Below are positions 1 through 8,335 of a stretch of 64,000 nucleotides of DNA, one piece after another; position 1 is the first letter of the stretch, and every line of letters begins with the position of its first letter. The position numbers and the translations under genes are program-made. The DNA is from Nocardioides sp. CFH 31398 (GTDB lineage: Bacteria; Actinomycetota; Actinomycetes; Propionibacteriales; Nocardioidaceae), in contig NZ_JAKUHT010000012.1 in the NCBI RefSeq assembly GCF_022436705.1, positions 62,001 to 126,000 of the forward strand, in the 5' to 3' direction. The notes under the pieces are model-generated. The model was given only the letters and a program-made list of their open reading frames with translations. It had not been told where the DNA came from and did not search any database.

Positions 1-412
1 GAACAAGACGGTGACCGAGAACGTCGCCTTCGCCCTGCAGGTGATCGGCAAGCCCCGCGCCCAGATCGTCGACCTCGTCCCCGAGACGCTCGAGCTGGTC
101 GGCCTCGACGGCAAGGGCGACCGGTTCCCGGACGAGCTCTCCGGCGGCGAGCAGCAGCGCGTGGCGATCGCGCGCGCGTTCGTGAACCGCCCGCAGATCC
201 TCATCGCCGACGAGCCCACCGGCAACCTCGACCCCGGCACGTCCGTGGGCATCATGAAGCTGCTGGACCGCATCAACCGCACCGGGACGACGGTGGTCAT
301 GGCCACCCACGACGCGGGCATCGTCGACCAGATGCGCAAGCGCGTCGTCGAGCTCGAGCGCGGCAGGGTCGTCCGCGACCAGGCGCAGGGCGCCTACGGC
401 TTCCAGAGCTGA
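1..412 (+). CDS. ftsE: Cell-division ABC transporter ATPase FtsE (5' truncated by window)
   Basis: This is the C-terminal part of FtsE, the cytoplasmic ATPase that works with FtsX to control septal peptidoglycan hydrolysis. The frame is open from base 2, so the true start and Walker A lie upstream of the window. Visible motifs are the ABC signature LSGGEQQR, Walker B ILIADEP followed by TGNLD, and the H-loop ATHD. FtsX follows 75 bp downstream, the usual gene order. The GTG at 11 is internal and not the start. Confidence 0.93.
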   Translation, partial: NKTVTENVAFALQVIGKPRAQIVDLVPETLELVGLDGKGDRFPDELSGGEQQRVAIARAFVNRPQILIADEPTGNLDPGTSVGIMKLLDRINRTGTTVVMATHDAGIVDQMRKRVVELERGRVVRDQAQGAYGFQS

Positions 413-487
413 CCCCCAGGGCCCCGTCCCTGGCCCGACCCCGGCCTCCGGGCCGCCCCCGACCCCGACGGCAGGACCTCCTCACCC

Positions 488-1399
488 ATGCAGCTGCGCT
501 ACGTGTTCTCCGAGCTCGCCCAGGGCCTCCGACGCAACCTCACGATGCACATCGCGGTGGTGCTGACCCTGTTCGTGTCCCTGACGCTCGTGGGGCTCGG
601 CGTCCTGCTGAACCAGCAGGCCGACCGTGCCGCGGGCTACTGGGGCAGCCAGCTCGAGGTCACCGTCTTCCTCTGCCGCGACGGCGACGACAACCCGGCC
701 TGCACCGGCGAGGTCACCGACGCCGAGATCGACGCCGTCGAGGCCGCCGTCGCCGACAGCGAGGGCGTGACCGGCTACCGCTACGAGTCGAAGGAGGAGG
801 CGTTCGAGAAGGTCAAGGAGCTGTACGGCGAGGAGCGGTTCACCGGTGACAACCCGGCCGCCACGGCGGACGCGATGCCGCAGTCGGTCTGGGTCGAGCT
901 GGCCGACCCGGACGAGTTCGAGACGGTCGCCAGCCGCGTCCAGGGGCTCGCCGGCGTCTCGCAGATCCGCGACCAACGAGCCGTCCTCGAACCCATCTTC
1001 ACCTCCCTCAACGCCCTGCAGTGGGGGGCGATCGGGATCGCCGGCTTCCTCGTCCTGGCGGCCCTGCTCCTCGTCGGCAACACCATCCGCCTCGCCGCCC
1101 TGGCCCGACGGCGGGAGATCGGCATCATGCGCCTCGTCGGGGCCTCGAACCTCTACATCACCCTGCCGTTCGTGCTCGAGGCGCTGGTGACGGCGTTCAT
1201 CGGCGTGACGCTGGCCGCGGGCGCCCTCGCGGCGTTCATGTGGTTCGGCATCGCCGAGCAGCTGAGCGACTCCCTGCGGTTCATGCCCTGGATCGGTCTG
1301 CCGGAGTACGGCGTCGCCGTCGCGGCCATCGCCGTCCTGGGCCCGGTGCTGACCGTGCTGCCGACACTCGTGCTCACCCGCAAATACACGAAGGTGTGA
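488..1399 (+). CDS. ftsX: Cell-division ABC transporter permease FtsX
   Basis: FtsX is the membrane partner of FtsE; its extracellular loop recruits or activates peptidoglycan hydrolases. The 303-residue protein has the family layout: one N-terminal membrane helix (about 22-42), a large extracytoplasmic domain (about 45-165) with two cysteines (FLCRDGDDNPAC) that could form a disulfide, then three C-terminal helices and the cytoplasmic RRREIGIMRLVGAS segment. Length is typical of actinobacterial FtsX. An M23 hydrolase gene follows within 54 bp and is the likely effector. Confidence 0.95.
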   Translation: MQLRYVFSELAQGLRRNLTMHIAVVLTLFVSLTLVGLGVLLNQQADRAAGYWGSQLEVTVFLCRDGDDNPACTGEVTDAEIDAVEAAVADSEGVTGYRYESKEEAFEKVKELYGEERFTGDNPAATADAMPQSVWVELADPDEFETVASRVQGLAGVSQIRDQRAVLEPIFTSLNALQWGAIGIAGFLVLAALLLVGNTIRLAALARRREIGIMRLVGASNLYITLPFVLEALVTAFIGVTLAAGALAAFMWFGIAEQLSDSLRFMPWIGLPEYGVAVAAIAVLGPVLTVLPTLVLTRKYTKV

Positions 1400-1452
1400 C
1401 GCCTGGGGCCTATGGTGCGGGAGTTGTTTCCCCCGACCGGTGAGGCCCCTCG

Positions 1453-2715
1453 GTGCGCTCCCTTCCCCGCACGGCCCGGCGACCAGCGATCGCGCTGGCC
1501 GCGGCTGCCGCGCTCCTGCTCGGCGCCTCGCTGACGTACACGGCGGCCGCGGAGCCCGACGACCTCCGGCAGCGCGCCGACCGGCTCGAGGACCGCATCG
1601 ACGACGCCGACTCCGCGCTCAGCGAGTCGAGCGCCCGCGCCCACCGGGCCGTGACCCGGCTCCGAGCGGCCCAGGACGACCTCAAGGACGCCCGCGCGCG
1701 CCTCGACGAGGTGCAGGACGAGCTGGCCGAGGCGAAGCGCCAGGACGAGCGCATGGCCGACCGCCTGCAGCAGGCCAGGGACGAGCTCGCCGAGGCCCGT
1801 GACGCGCTCGCGGCCGGCCAGGCGGACGTCGAGGACCAGCGGCTGGCCGTCGCCGACACCGTCGTCGACCTCTACACCGGCGCCGACCCGGGGCTCGCCG
1901 CCTTCGCGTCGATGCTCAACGCCGAGGACCCCGCCGACCTCACCCGCCGCGACGAGGCCACCGACGTCCTGGTGGGCGACGAGGCCCGGGCGTACGACGA
2001 CCTGCGCGCCGCCGAGGTGCTGCTGTCGGTCGACGAGGACGCCGTCGAGGCGGCCAAGGAGCTCGTCGCGGAGCGCCGGGAGGCCGCCGCCGACAACCTG
2101 GCGCGCAAGAAGGACCTCACCGCCGAGCAGTGGCAGGTGACCACCGAGGTCAACGGGCTGGTCACCGAGCGCAGCCGCGCGCGGCAGGCCGCCGACCGGG
2201 CCCGCGCCGCCGACCGGCGGACGCTGCGTGAGCTCGAGGCCGAGAGCGACCGCGTCGAGGAGCTGCTGCGTCGCCGGGCGATGGCGGCGGGCGCCGGCGC
2301 CGGGAGAGCCCCGGCGGGCGGGGGAGTGCTCGGCTACCCGGTGGACGGGTACGTGACCTCGCCGTTCGGCATGCGCACGCACCCGATCTACGGCTACCGC
2401 GCCCTGCACGACGGGACGGACTTCGGCGCACCCTGCGGCTCGCCGATGTACGCCGGCGCCGCCGGCACCGTGGTCGATTCCTACTTCTCCACCTCGTACG
2501 GCAACCGTCTGATCCTCGACCACGGCCTGACCAACGGGGTCGGCCTCGCCTCGATCTTCAACCACGCGACGAGCTACGTCGTCTCCCCGGGCCAGCGGGT
2601 CGCGAAGGGTCAGCTGATCGGGTACGTCGGCTCCACGGGCTGGTCCACCGGCTGCCACCTGCACTTCACCGTGACCGTGAACGGCACCCCCGTGAACCCC
2701 ATGGACTGGCTGTAG
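1453..2715 (+). CDS. Secreted coiled-coil M23 (LytM) peptidoglycan hydrolase, FtsEX-associated
   Basis: Predicted exported cell-wall hydrolase of 420 residues. A signal peptide (about 1-33, ending TAAAEP) is followed by a long charged coiled coil (about 36-275) and a C-terminal LytM/M23 domain. The zinc-binding set is intact: H319 and D323 in HDGTDFG, and H402/H404 in CHLHF. The layout resembles EnvC, the coiled-coil partner of FtsX, but EnvC has a degenerate LytM domain, so this one may cut peptidoglycan itself. It starts with GTG 53 bp after ftsX and is probably co-transcribed with it. The FtsX partnership is inferred from position and architecture. Confidence 0.85.
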   Translation: MRSLPRTARRPAIALAAAAALLLGASLTYTAAAEPDDLRQRADRLEDRIDDADSALSESSARAHRAVTRLRAAQDDLKDARARLDEVQDELAEAKRQDERMADRLQQARDELAEARDALAAGQADVEDQRLAVADTVVDLYTGADPGLAAFASMLNAEDPADLTRRDEATDVLVGDEARAYDDLRAAEVLLSVDEDAVEAAKELVAERREAAADNLARKKDLTAEQWQVTTEVNGLVTERSRARQAADRARAADRRTLRELEAESDRVEELLRRRAMAAGAGAGRAPAGGGVLGYPVDGYVTSPFGMRTHPIYGYRALHDGTDFGAPCGSPMYAGAAGTVVDSYFSTSYGNRLILDHGLTNGVGLASIFNHATSYVVSPGQRVAKGQLIGYVGSTGWSTGCHLHFTVTVNGTPVNPMDWL

Positions 2716-2775
2716 GTCGGACGCGCTCCGGCGCGCTTCCGGGCGCCCCGAGGCCGTCCTGTGCTTGGGTGAGCC

Positions 2776-3333
2776 ATGGAACCGTGGATGTGGGTCGTCG
2801 TCGCCCTGGTCGTCGTGCTCGTGCTGGTCGCGGTGGGGCTGGCGCTCGCCAAGCGCCGGCGCCTCGGGCGGAGCGCACGGGCCCAGGAGCTCCGGGAGGA
2901 GGCCGGCGCCCGCGCCACCGGGGTCGCCCGCAGCGAGGCCCAGGCCCGCGAGACCGGGGCCGCCGCGGAGCGCGCCCGCGCCGAGGCGAGGGCCAAGGCC
3001 GCGGAGGCCGAGCGCCTCGAGCGGGAGGCCGCCGAGCGGGCGCGCGTGGCCCGCGAGCAGCGCGAGGAGCACGAGACCGCGCTCGCGGAGGCCGACCGGA
3101 TCGACCCGGACGTCGACCACCGGTCCGGCGAGTCGGGCAGCCCGCAGATCGACACCGGCCCCGGGACGGCGCCCCGCGAGCCGGAGCGGGCCGCACCCGG
3201 AGCCGCCCCGACGACCGGCGACCGCCCGCCGCCGGTCGCCCCGCCGTCCGCGCACCCGTCCGCGCCGCCGTCGGCCGCACCGCAGACCCCCACCACCACG
3301 CCGTACCAGGAGCCTCCGGCGCCCCGGACCTGA
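2776..3333 (+). CDS. Membrane-anchored charged helical protein of unknown function
   Basis: A 185-residue protein with one N-terminal membrane helix (about 4-24), a basic patch ([10 protein letters not shown]), an Ala/Glu/Arg-rich probable coiled coil (about 35-110), and a disordered tail rich in Pro, Ala, Ser and Thr. No catalytic motif is visible. The topology suggests a long soluble part attached to the membrane by its N terminus. It lies between the FtsEX-linked hydrolase and smpB. Codon use and GC skew match a real gene, but the family is not recognised beyond a common actinobacterial layout. Confidence 0.7.
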   Translation: MEPWMWVVVALVVVLVLVAVGLALAKRRRLGRSARAQELREEAGARATGVARSEAQARETGAAAERARAEARAKAAEAERLEREAAERARVAREQREEHETALAEADRIDPDVDHRSGESGSPQIDTGPGTAPREPERAAPGAAPTTGDRPPPVAPPSAHPSAPPSAAPQTPTTTPYQEPPAPRT

Positions 3334-3356
3334 ACGCTGTTGCGCGGCTTGACAGA

Positions 3357-3845
3357 ATGCCTCCTGTGGCACGCGAGCAGGGGCGCAAGCTGATCGCCCA
3401 GAACAAGCGCGCGCGGTACGACTACCACGTCGAGGACACCTACGAGGCCGGTCTGGTCCTGACCGGGACCGAGGTGAAGTCGCTGCGAGCGGGTCGTGCC
3501 TCGCTCGTCGACGGCTTCGTCGACATCGACCGCGACGAGGCGTGGCTGCACAGCGTCCACATCCCGGAGTACTCCCAGGGCACGTGGACGAACCACGCGG
3601 CCCGCCGGCGGCGCAAGCTCCTGCTGCACCGCGAGGAGATCGACAAGATCGCCCGCCGGGTATCGGAGAAGGGACTGACGGTGGTCCCCCTCGCGCTGTA
3701 CTTCAAGGACGGTCGCGCCAAGGTCGAGATCGGTCTCGCGCGCGGCAAGAAGACGTGGGACAAGAGGCACAGCATCGCGGAGCGCCAGGCCGACCGGGAG
3801 ACCGAGCAGGCCGTGGGGCGCCGCCTGAAAGGAATGACGGACTGA
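3357..3845 (+). CDS. smpB: tmRNA-binding protein SmpB
   Basis: SmpB binds tmRNA and delivers it to stalled ribosomes for trans-translation. The 162-residue product has the OB-fold features of the family: [20 protein letters not shown] near the N terminus, [13 protein letters not shown], and the basic C-terminal tail [15 protein letters not shown] that enters the decoding centre. The ATG at 3357 gives the [11 protein letters not shown] start; a GTG nine bases later is an alternative. No clear Shine-Dalgarno precedes it. Its RNA partner ssrA lies 2.3 kb downstream. The first BLUF gene starts two bases after its stop codon. Confidence 0.96.
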   Translation: MPPVAREQGRKLIAQNKRARYDYHVEDTYEAGLVLTGTEVKSLRAGRASLVDGFVDIDRDEAWLHSVHIPEYSQGTWTNHAARRRRKLLLHREEIDKIARRVSEKGLTVVPLALYFKDGRAKVEIGLARGKKTWDKRHSIAERQADRETEQAVGRRLKGMTD

Positions 3846-3847
3846 CC

Positions 3848-4264
3848 ATGCTCTCCCTGACGTACCTGAGCAGCGCCACGGAGCCCTTCTCGCGTGAGCA
3901 GCTCGAAGAGCTCCTCGCGCAGGCGCGACCGAAGAACGAGCGCCTCGGCGTGACCGGGATGATGCTCTACGCCGGTGGCAACTTCATCCAGACCCTCGAG
4001 GGCGAGGAGGACGCGGTCACCGACCTGTACTCCACCATCGAGAAGGACCAGCGGCACCGCGAGATCATGATCATGCTGCGCGAGAAGGTGAAGGAGCGCA
4101 GCTTCCCGGACTGGTCGATGGGCTTCGAGATGGTCTCCGACGAGGAGGCCGCGAAGATCCCCGGCTTCAACTCGTGGCTGCAGACCGACAAGAGCTCCCA
4201 CGGCTCCTTCCAGCACAGCCGGGCCGGGATCTTCTACCGCCTGTTCAGCGACTACCCGCGCTGA
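3848..4264 (+). CDS. BLUF-domain blue-light photoreceptor (first of tandem pair)
   Basis: A short, stand-alone BLUF protein of 138 residues that should bind FAD and sense blue light. The photocycle residues sit at canonical spacing: Tyr6, Asn30 and Gln48 (in FIQTLEG), with Trp89 and Met91 in FPDWSMGF; relative to AppA Tyr21/Asn45/Gln63/Trp104 every offset is 15. No output domain is fused, so signalling must go through a protein partner or oligomer change. The ATG is only two bases after the smpB stop, implying co-transcription. The next gene is a paralogue. Confidence 0.92.
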   Translation: MLSLTYLSSATEPFSREQLEELLAQARPKNERLGVTGMMLYAGGNFIQTLEGEEDAVTDLYSTIEKDQRHREIMIMLREKVKERSFPDWSMGFEMVSDEEAAKIPGFNSWLQTDKSSHGSFQHSRAGIFYRLFSDYPR

Positions 4265-4277
4265 GCCGGAGCCGGGC

Positions 4278-4697
4278 ATGAGGTCCCTGACGTACGTGAG
4301 CGCCGCGGTGCGGCCCTTCCGCCTCGCCGAGCTGCACGACCTGATGGTGACCGCCCGCGCCCGCAACGCCTCGCTCGACGTCACCGGCATGCTGCTGTAC
4401 GCCGGGGGCCGGTTCATCCAGACGCTGGAGGGCCCGGGGGACGCCGTCGACGGGCTCTTCGAGCGGATCGCGCTCGACCCGCGCCACGAGCAGGTGCTCC
4501 GCACCCTGCGCGAGGACGTCGGGGAGCGCAGGTTCCCGGACTGGTCCATGGGCTTCGACTACCTCGGCGACGAGCAGTCCCTCCACACCCCCGGCTTCAC
4601 GGACTTCCTCCGTGCCGGGTCGACGCTGCACGAGGCCAGCCTGCGGTTCAGCCGGGGCGCGGTCGGCGCCCGCCTGTTCCGCGACTTGGCGTACTGA
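4278..4697 (+). CDS. BLUF-domain blue-light photoreceptor (second of tandem pair)
   Basis: A 139-residue paralogue of the preceding BLUF protein, 13 bp downstream. It conserves Tyr6, Asn30, Gln48, Trp89 and Met91 at identical positions, so it should also bind flavin and be photoactive. Sequence outside the flavin pocket differs, especially in the C-terminal cap helices after residue 95, where short BLUF proteins usually meet their partners. The pair may therefore have separate outputs or form a heteromer. The ribD gene (flavin synthesis) converges on it from the other strand with 36 bp between. Confidence 0.92.
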   Translation: MRSLTYVSAAVRPFRLAELHDLMVTARARNASLDVTGMLLYAGGRFIQTLEGPGDAVDGLFERIALDPRHEQVLRTLREDVGERRFPDWSMGFDYLGDEQSLHTPGFTDFLRAGSTLHEASLRFSRGAVGARLFRDLAY

Positions 4698-4733
4698 CCT
4701 CCGGCGTGGCCGGGCCCGCCGCGGGCGCACCGC

Positions 4734-5753
4734 TCAGCGGCGAGGACGCAGCGTCCACCGGACGTCGTCGCCGACGCGGGTGACGTCGACGACCTCGGGA
4801 CGGACGGCGTCCGCGATGGTCGTGACGCCGAGGTCGGCCACGGCGGAGCGACCGGCCCCGAGCAGCATCGGCGCGGTGTAGCAGACGACCTCGTCGACGA
4901 CGTCCGCCTCCCACAGGGCCGCGGCGAGGGTGGGTCCGCCCTCGCAGAACACGTGGCGCCGGCCCGCGTCGTACAGCGCGGCGAGCGCCCCGTGGACGTC
5001 GCGGGTGCGCAGGTGGAGGGTGTCCGGTGCGCCGGGCACGGGCTGCAGCACCCGGGCGTCGGCGGGCAGGTCCCGCAGGCCCATCACGGCCCGCAGCGGC
5101 TGGTGGGGCAGCGGGGCGCCGTGGGCGTCGCGGACGGTCAGCAGGGGGTCGTCCACGAGGATCGTCGAGGTCCCCACCAGCATCGTGTCGGCCTCGGCGC
5201 GCAGCCGGTGGGTGTCGAGCCGGGACTCCGGGCCGGAGACCCAGCGGCTCGTGCCGTCGGCGGCGGCGCTGCGACCGTCGAGGGTGGCGGCGAGCTTCCA
5301 GGTGACGAACGGGCGGGCGTGGGTGAGCCCGTGCAGCCAGGCCCGGTTGAGCGCCCGCGCCTCGGCCTCGGCGAGCCCGCCGGACACCTCCACGCCGGCG
5401 GCGCGCAGCGTGGCGGCCCCGCCCGCGGCGAGCGGGTTCGGGTCGGACATCGCGTGCACGACCCGGCGTACGCCGGCGGCCAGGAGGGCCTGGGTGCAGG
5501 GCCCGGTGCGCCCGGTGTGGTCGCACGGCTCCAGCGTCACCACCGCGGTGGCCCCGGACGCCGCGGCGCCGGCCGCAGCGAGGGCGTCGACCTCGGCGTG
5601 GGGCGTGCCCGCGCCGCGGTGGTAGCCCTCGCCGACGACCTCGCCGTCCGCCGACAGCAGCACGCAGCCCACGCGGGGGTTGGGGCCCAGGGGGACGCCG
5701 GGGGTCGCGGCGAGGGACAGCGCCCGGTCCATGGCCTCGCGCTCGGTCCTCAC
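4734..5753 (-). CDS. ribD: Bifunctional riboflavin biosynthesis deaminase/reductase RibD
   Basis: RibD deaminates 2,5-diamino-6-ribosylamino-pyrimidinone phosphate and then reduces the ribosyl side chain, two early riboflavin steps. The N-terminal deaminase domain has the zinc motif HAE (H52, E54) and EPCDHTGRTGPC (C77, C86). The reductase domain follows from about 150 with WKLAATLDGRSA and the GGPTLAAAL nucleotide-binding region. The GTG at 5753 gives 339 residues, normal for the family; upstream in-frame extension has no domain. No other rib genes are adjacent, but the flavin-dependent BLUF pair ends next to it. Confidence 0.92.
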   Translation of the reverse strand: MRTEREAMDRALSLAATPGVPLGPNPRVGCVLLSADGEVVGEGYHRGAGTPHAEVDALAAAGAAASGATAVVTLEPCDHTGRTGPCTQALLAAGVRRVVHAMSDPNPLAAGGAATLRAAGVEVSGGLAEAEARALNRAWLHGLTHARPFVTWKLAATLDGRSAAADGTSRWVSGPESRLDTHRLRAEADTMLVGTSTILVDDPLLTVRDAHGAPLPHQPLRAVMGLRDLPADARVLQPVPGAPDTLHLRTRDVHGALAALYDAGRRHVFCEGGPTLAAALWEADVVDEVVCYTAPMLLGAGRSAVADLGVTTIADAVRPEVVDVTRVGDDVRWTLRPRR

Positions 5754-5804
5754 GGCGTCCGATCCTGCCAGGGAACACCAGGGCGGCTGCGGTGTTGTGA
5801 CGAC

Positions 5805-6146
5805 ATGACCGGAGTGGTGAGCAGCTACGAGCGGTTCCGCATGGCCGAGCGTCGTTTCGACGAGCGCGACTACCGCGGTGCCGCGACCCTGCTGGAGCGC
5901 CTGCTCGCCGACGTCGAGCGTGACGGCGGCGCGGGCCACGGCCTGGGTGACGCGCGTCAGCTGCTGGCGCGGTCGTACTACCACTCCGCGCAGCTGCGCC
6001 GGGCCGAGGAGACGACGCGGGCGATCCTCGCGGACGACCCGGCCGACGCGTACGCGGCGCTGCTGCTGGTCCGCATCCTCGAGCGCGGGTCGCGCCGCGA
6101 GGAGGCGGCGGGCGCCCGCCGGGTGGCCGCCGCGCTGGGAGCGTGA
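5805..6146 (+). CDS. Small tetratricopeptide-repeat protein
   Basis: A 113-residue soluble all-helical protein with TPR-like periodicity: FDERDYRGAATLLERLL, then RQLLARSYYHSAQLRRAEE, then DAYAALLLVRILERGSRREE. This gives about three helical hairpins, enough for a small binding surface and nothing catalytic. The start ATG (MTGVVSSYERFR) lies 51 bp from the divergent ribD start. The tmRNA gene follows 40 bp downstream. Similar short TPR proteins are common in actinobacteria; the partner cannot be read from sequence. Confidence 0.8.
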   Translation: MTGVVSSYERFRMAERRFDERDYRGAATLLERLLADVERDGGAGHGLGDARQLLARSYYHSAQLRRAEETTRAILADDPADAYAALLLVRILERGSRREEAAGARRVAAALGA

Positions 6147-6186
6147 GTCGGCGCTCCGCGCTACGATGGAGGAGCACAACTCAAGA

Positions 6187-6554
6187 GGGGCTGATCGGTT
6201 TCGACTGGGGACGTTGATCCCAGGGGAAGCGGGTCGAGGAGCCAGCGTCATCTCGTGAACGATCGCTGGAAAACAACAACTGCCGATAACAAGCGCAGTC
6301 ACTTCGCTCTCGCCGCCTGAGCGGTGATCGGAGGGTCGGTCCGGGTGCGCCTCCGCCCCGGGTCCCGGCCTCATCTAGGAGGCTTGCTCGTCAGCGCTCG
6401 CCGGGAGTGCTGACGGGGACTTCAACCCGGCTGAGTCCGTCGGTGACCTGCTCGTGGGAGCACCGGGACTGAGAAAACGCCACCACGCGCTACACCCGTA
6501 GAAGCCCTGGCACGGCGCCCGAGGACGCGGGTTCGATTCCCGCCAGCTCCACCA
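6187..6554 (+). ncRNA. ssrA: Transfer-messenger RNA (tmRNA)
   Basis: The RNA starts GGGGCTGATCGGTTTCGACT and ends with the T-arm and acceptor CAGCTCC plus an encoded ACCA; the two ends pair as a tRNA-like acceptor. The tag reading frame runs 6283-6321 and encodes ADNKRSHFALAA followed by TGA. The ALAA end is the usual protease signal. A TACGAT -10 hexamer lies at 6162-6167, about 20 bases before the mature 5' end. Together with SmpB it rescues ribosomes stalled on broken mRNA. Confidence 0.96.
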
Positions 6555-6596
6555 CGGCACCACCTGCCTGACAGCCCTCTGAGCAGCACGGCACAA

Positions 6597-6624
6597 GAGC
6601 CGCCCCGGCCTCCCGGGGCGGCTC
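6597..6624. terminator. Hairpin terminator between ssrA and the molybdoenzyme gene
   Basis: A perfect 12-bp stem (GAGCCGCCCCGG) with a CCTC loop, lying between convergent transcription units. There is no strong T run, as is common in high-GC actinobacteria. It could stop transcription from both sides. Confidence 0.8.
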
Positions 6625-6651
6625 TCGTGCGTCGTGCCGTCCTGCGGGCGG

Positions 6652-7878
6652 TCAGGCCACGGTGACGGGGTGGCGGACCACCGCGTCGAAGAAGTAGCCC
6701 TGCGAGTTGAACGGGGTCACGTCCGGCTGGGTGCGCCCGGAGCGGTCGGTCGCGCGGGCGAGGAGCTCGTAGGTACCTGCCCGCGGCCGCCGCCACCGCA
6801 CGGTCCACCGGGTCCAGCCCGCGCCGCTGTCGCCGGCGCCGCTGCGGGGTGCGCGGCCCGCGGGGTCGACCACGTCGGCGCGCTGCCACGTCCCGCCCCC
6901 GTCCAGGCTGACGTCGACGCGCCTGATCGGACCGGCGCCGCTCCAGGACCGGCCCGTCAGCGTGGTCGTCGTCCCGGCCTCGAGGGTGGCCTCCCACGGC
7001 AGCTCCCAGGCGGAGCGCACCGGGTTGAGGGTGAGGGGCGGGGAGTCGGCCGGGTGGTCGCCGCCGGTCATCCGGTAGAAGGTCGTGTTCCACGGCGACG
7101 TCTGCTCGCGCTTCGAGACCTCGAGCGACCCGAGCCACTTGATGCTGGCGATGCCGATCCAGCCCGGCAGCACCAGCCGCAGCGGGAAGCCGTGGTCGGG
7201 CAGCAGGTCCTGGCCGTTGGCGCCCCAGGCCAGGATCGCGTCGTCCAGGGCCTTCTCGAGGCTGAACGGACGGCGGACGCGGCCGTAGTTGGTCTCGCCG
7301 CTGACGAACTCGTCGTCCAGACCGGTGGCCATGACCGACACCGCGCGCGGCGACAGGCCCAGGCGGCGCAGGACGGTCCGCAGCCGGACGCCCTCCCACC
7401 GCACGGTGCCGACCGAGCCCAGCTTCCACGGGGTGCCGCTGACCGTCTGGTCCTGCTGGCTGCCGAAGAAGCTGCGCCCGTTGCCGGTGCACTCCAGCAC
7501 GGTGGTGCGGGTGTGTCGCGGCAGCCTCCTCAGGTCGCGCAGCGTGAGGACGTGCGCGTCGTCCTGGCTCCGTCGCTCCTCGAGGCCGTCGCCGAAGACC
7601 CGCAGGGCGTACGTCGCGGGGTCGATCGTCGGCGTCCGCGTGTGGTTGCGGACGAAGAGGTCCCGCTGCGCGGTGTAGTACCGCGCGGGGTCGACGGAGT
7701 CCCAGCGCATCTCGGCGTTGGTGCCGTAGTCGTGGAAGCGCTCCGGCGGCAGCGGCTTGAGGATGTTCGGGGCGCCGGCGTACGCCGGGTGGCCGGGTCG
7801 CAGCAGGGGTGCGGCGAACGGGGTCACCGCCGCCGCGGACAGGACGGTGCGGCGGGTGGCCTGCGGTCGGGTCGTCAT
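6652..7878 (-). CDS. Tat-exported molybdopterin oxidoreductase, sulfite-oxidase-like
   Basis: A 408-residue enzyme of the sulfite oxidase family. The N terminus has a twin-arginine signal (TRRTVLSAAAV, Arg9-Arg10), so it is folded with its cofactor in the cytoplasm and exported. The molybdopterin domain contains Cys130 in LECTGNGRSFF, the expected molybdenum ligand. The C-terminal Ig-like Mo-co dimerisation domain (about 290-408) is present. There is no haem domain. The substrate is unknown. The ATG at 7878 lies 54 bp from a divergent DUF1905 gene. A longer in-frame N-terminal extension is rejected because it would bury the Tat signal. Confidence 0.88.
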   Translation of the reverse strand: MTTRPQATRRTVLSAAAVTPFAAPLLRPGHPAYAGAPNILKPLPPERFHDYGTNAEMRWDSVDPARYYTAQRDLFVRNHTRTPTIDPATYALRVFGDGLEERRSQDDAHVLTLRDLRRLPRHTRTTVLECTGNGRSFFGSQQDQTVSGTPWKLGSVGTVRWEGVRLRTVLRRLGLSPRAVSVMATGLDDEFVSGETNYGRVRRPFSLEKALDDAILAWGANGQDLLPDHGFPLRLVLPGWIGIASIKWLGSLEVSKREQTSPWNTTFYRMTGGDHPADSPPLTLNPVRSAWELPWEATLEAGTTTTLTGRSWSGAGPIRRVDVSLDGGGTWQRADVVDPAGRAPRSGAGDSGAGWTRWTVRWRRPRAGTYELLARATDRSGRTQPDVTPFNSQGYFFDAVVRHPVTVA

Positions 7879-7895
7879 GGCGCCATTGAACACTA

Positions 7896-7908
7896 TCGAG
7901 TTACTCGA
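7896..7908. promoter_or_regulatory. Short palindrome in divergent promoter
   Basis: TCGAG-TTA-CTCGA, a perfect 5-bp inverted repeat, sits in the 54-bp space between the divergent molybdoenzyme and DUF1905 genes, in the only AT-richer patch there. It could be an operator. No regulator gene is adjacent, so this is inference from position. Confidence 0.35.
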
Positions 7909-7932
7909 CTTTGGTCGTCGTAGCCTCGGCGT

Positions 7933-8220
7933 GTGGAGCTCACCTTCGCCGGCGTGGTCTGGGAGTGGCGCGGCCCCGCGCCCTACCACTTCGTCACCGT
8001 GCCGCCGGACGAGGCGGCCGAGATCGCCGAGGTCGCCCGGGCCGTCACCTACGGCTGGGGCATGGTCCCGGTCGAGGTCCGGGTGGGACAGACCGTGTCG
8101 ACCACCTCGTTGTGGCCGAGGGCCGGCGGGTACGTCGTCCCGCTCAAGGACGCGCTGCGCACGCCCGAGGGCATCGCGCTCGACGACGTCGTCACGGTGA
8201 CGCTCGCCATGGACGTCTGA
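7933..8220 (+). CDS. DUF1905 domain-containing protein
   Basis: A 95-residue single-domain protein matching the DUF1905 pattern: WEWRGPAPYHFVTVPPDEA near the N terminus, then GWGMVPVEVRVGQT and PLKDALRTPEGIALDDVV. The fold is a small beta barrel of unknown biochemical role, often encoded alone or fused to YdeI-type domains. It starts with GTG. The gene is divergent from the molybdoenzyme and followed by a G-rich tandem repeat. Confidence 0.85.
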   Translation: MELTFAGVVWEWRGPAPYHFVTVPPDEAAEIAEVARAVTYGWGMVPVEVRVGQTVSTTSLWPRAGGYVVPLKDALRTPEGIALDDVVTVTLAMDV

Positions 8221-8241
8221 ACGGCCGCTCCGGCCGGGGGC

Positions 8242-8277
8242 GGTCGGGGTGGTCGGGGTGGTCGGGTGGTCGGTCGG
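8242..8277. repeat. G-rich tandem repeat upstream of the YcaQ-like gene
   Basis: Four near-copies of GGTCGGGGT occur head to tail (9, 9, 8 and 10 nt) between DUF1905 and the YcaQ-like gene. The plus strand has several runs of three or four G and could form a G-quadruplex. The array is non-coding and ends about 60 bp before the next start codon. Confidence 0.7.
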
Positions 8278-8335
8278 CTCGCGGGAGGACCGTCGCGGAC
8301 GCGGGTCGTCCGGGACCGGGTCTAGCGTGCGGGGG

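Noticed and set aside
3349..3354. TTGACA as a -35 element for smpB
   Set aside because: It lies two bases before the start codon, so a promoter using it would start inside the gene. Probably chance.
1153..3372. A 739-codon minus-strand frame opposite ftsX and the M23 gene
   Set aside because: It is antisense to recognised genes, Arg/Gly-rich, and without domains.
6187..6554. tmRNA as a possible integration site for a mobile element
   Set aside because: No integrase, no duplicated 3' end of ssrA and no foreign-looking genes are next to it. The same holds for tRNA-Leu at 53896.
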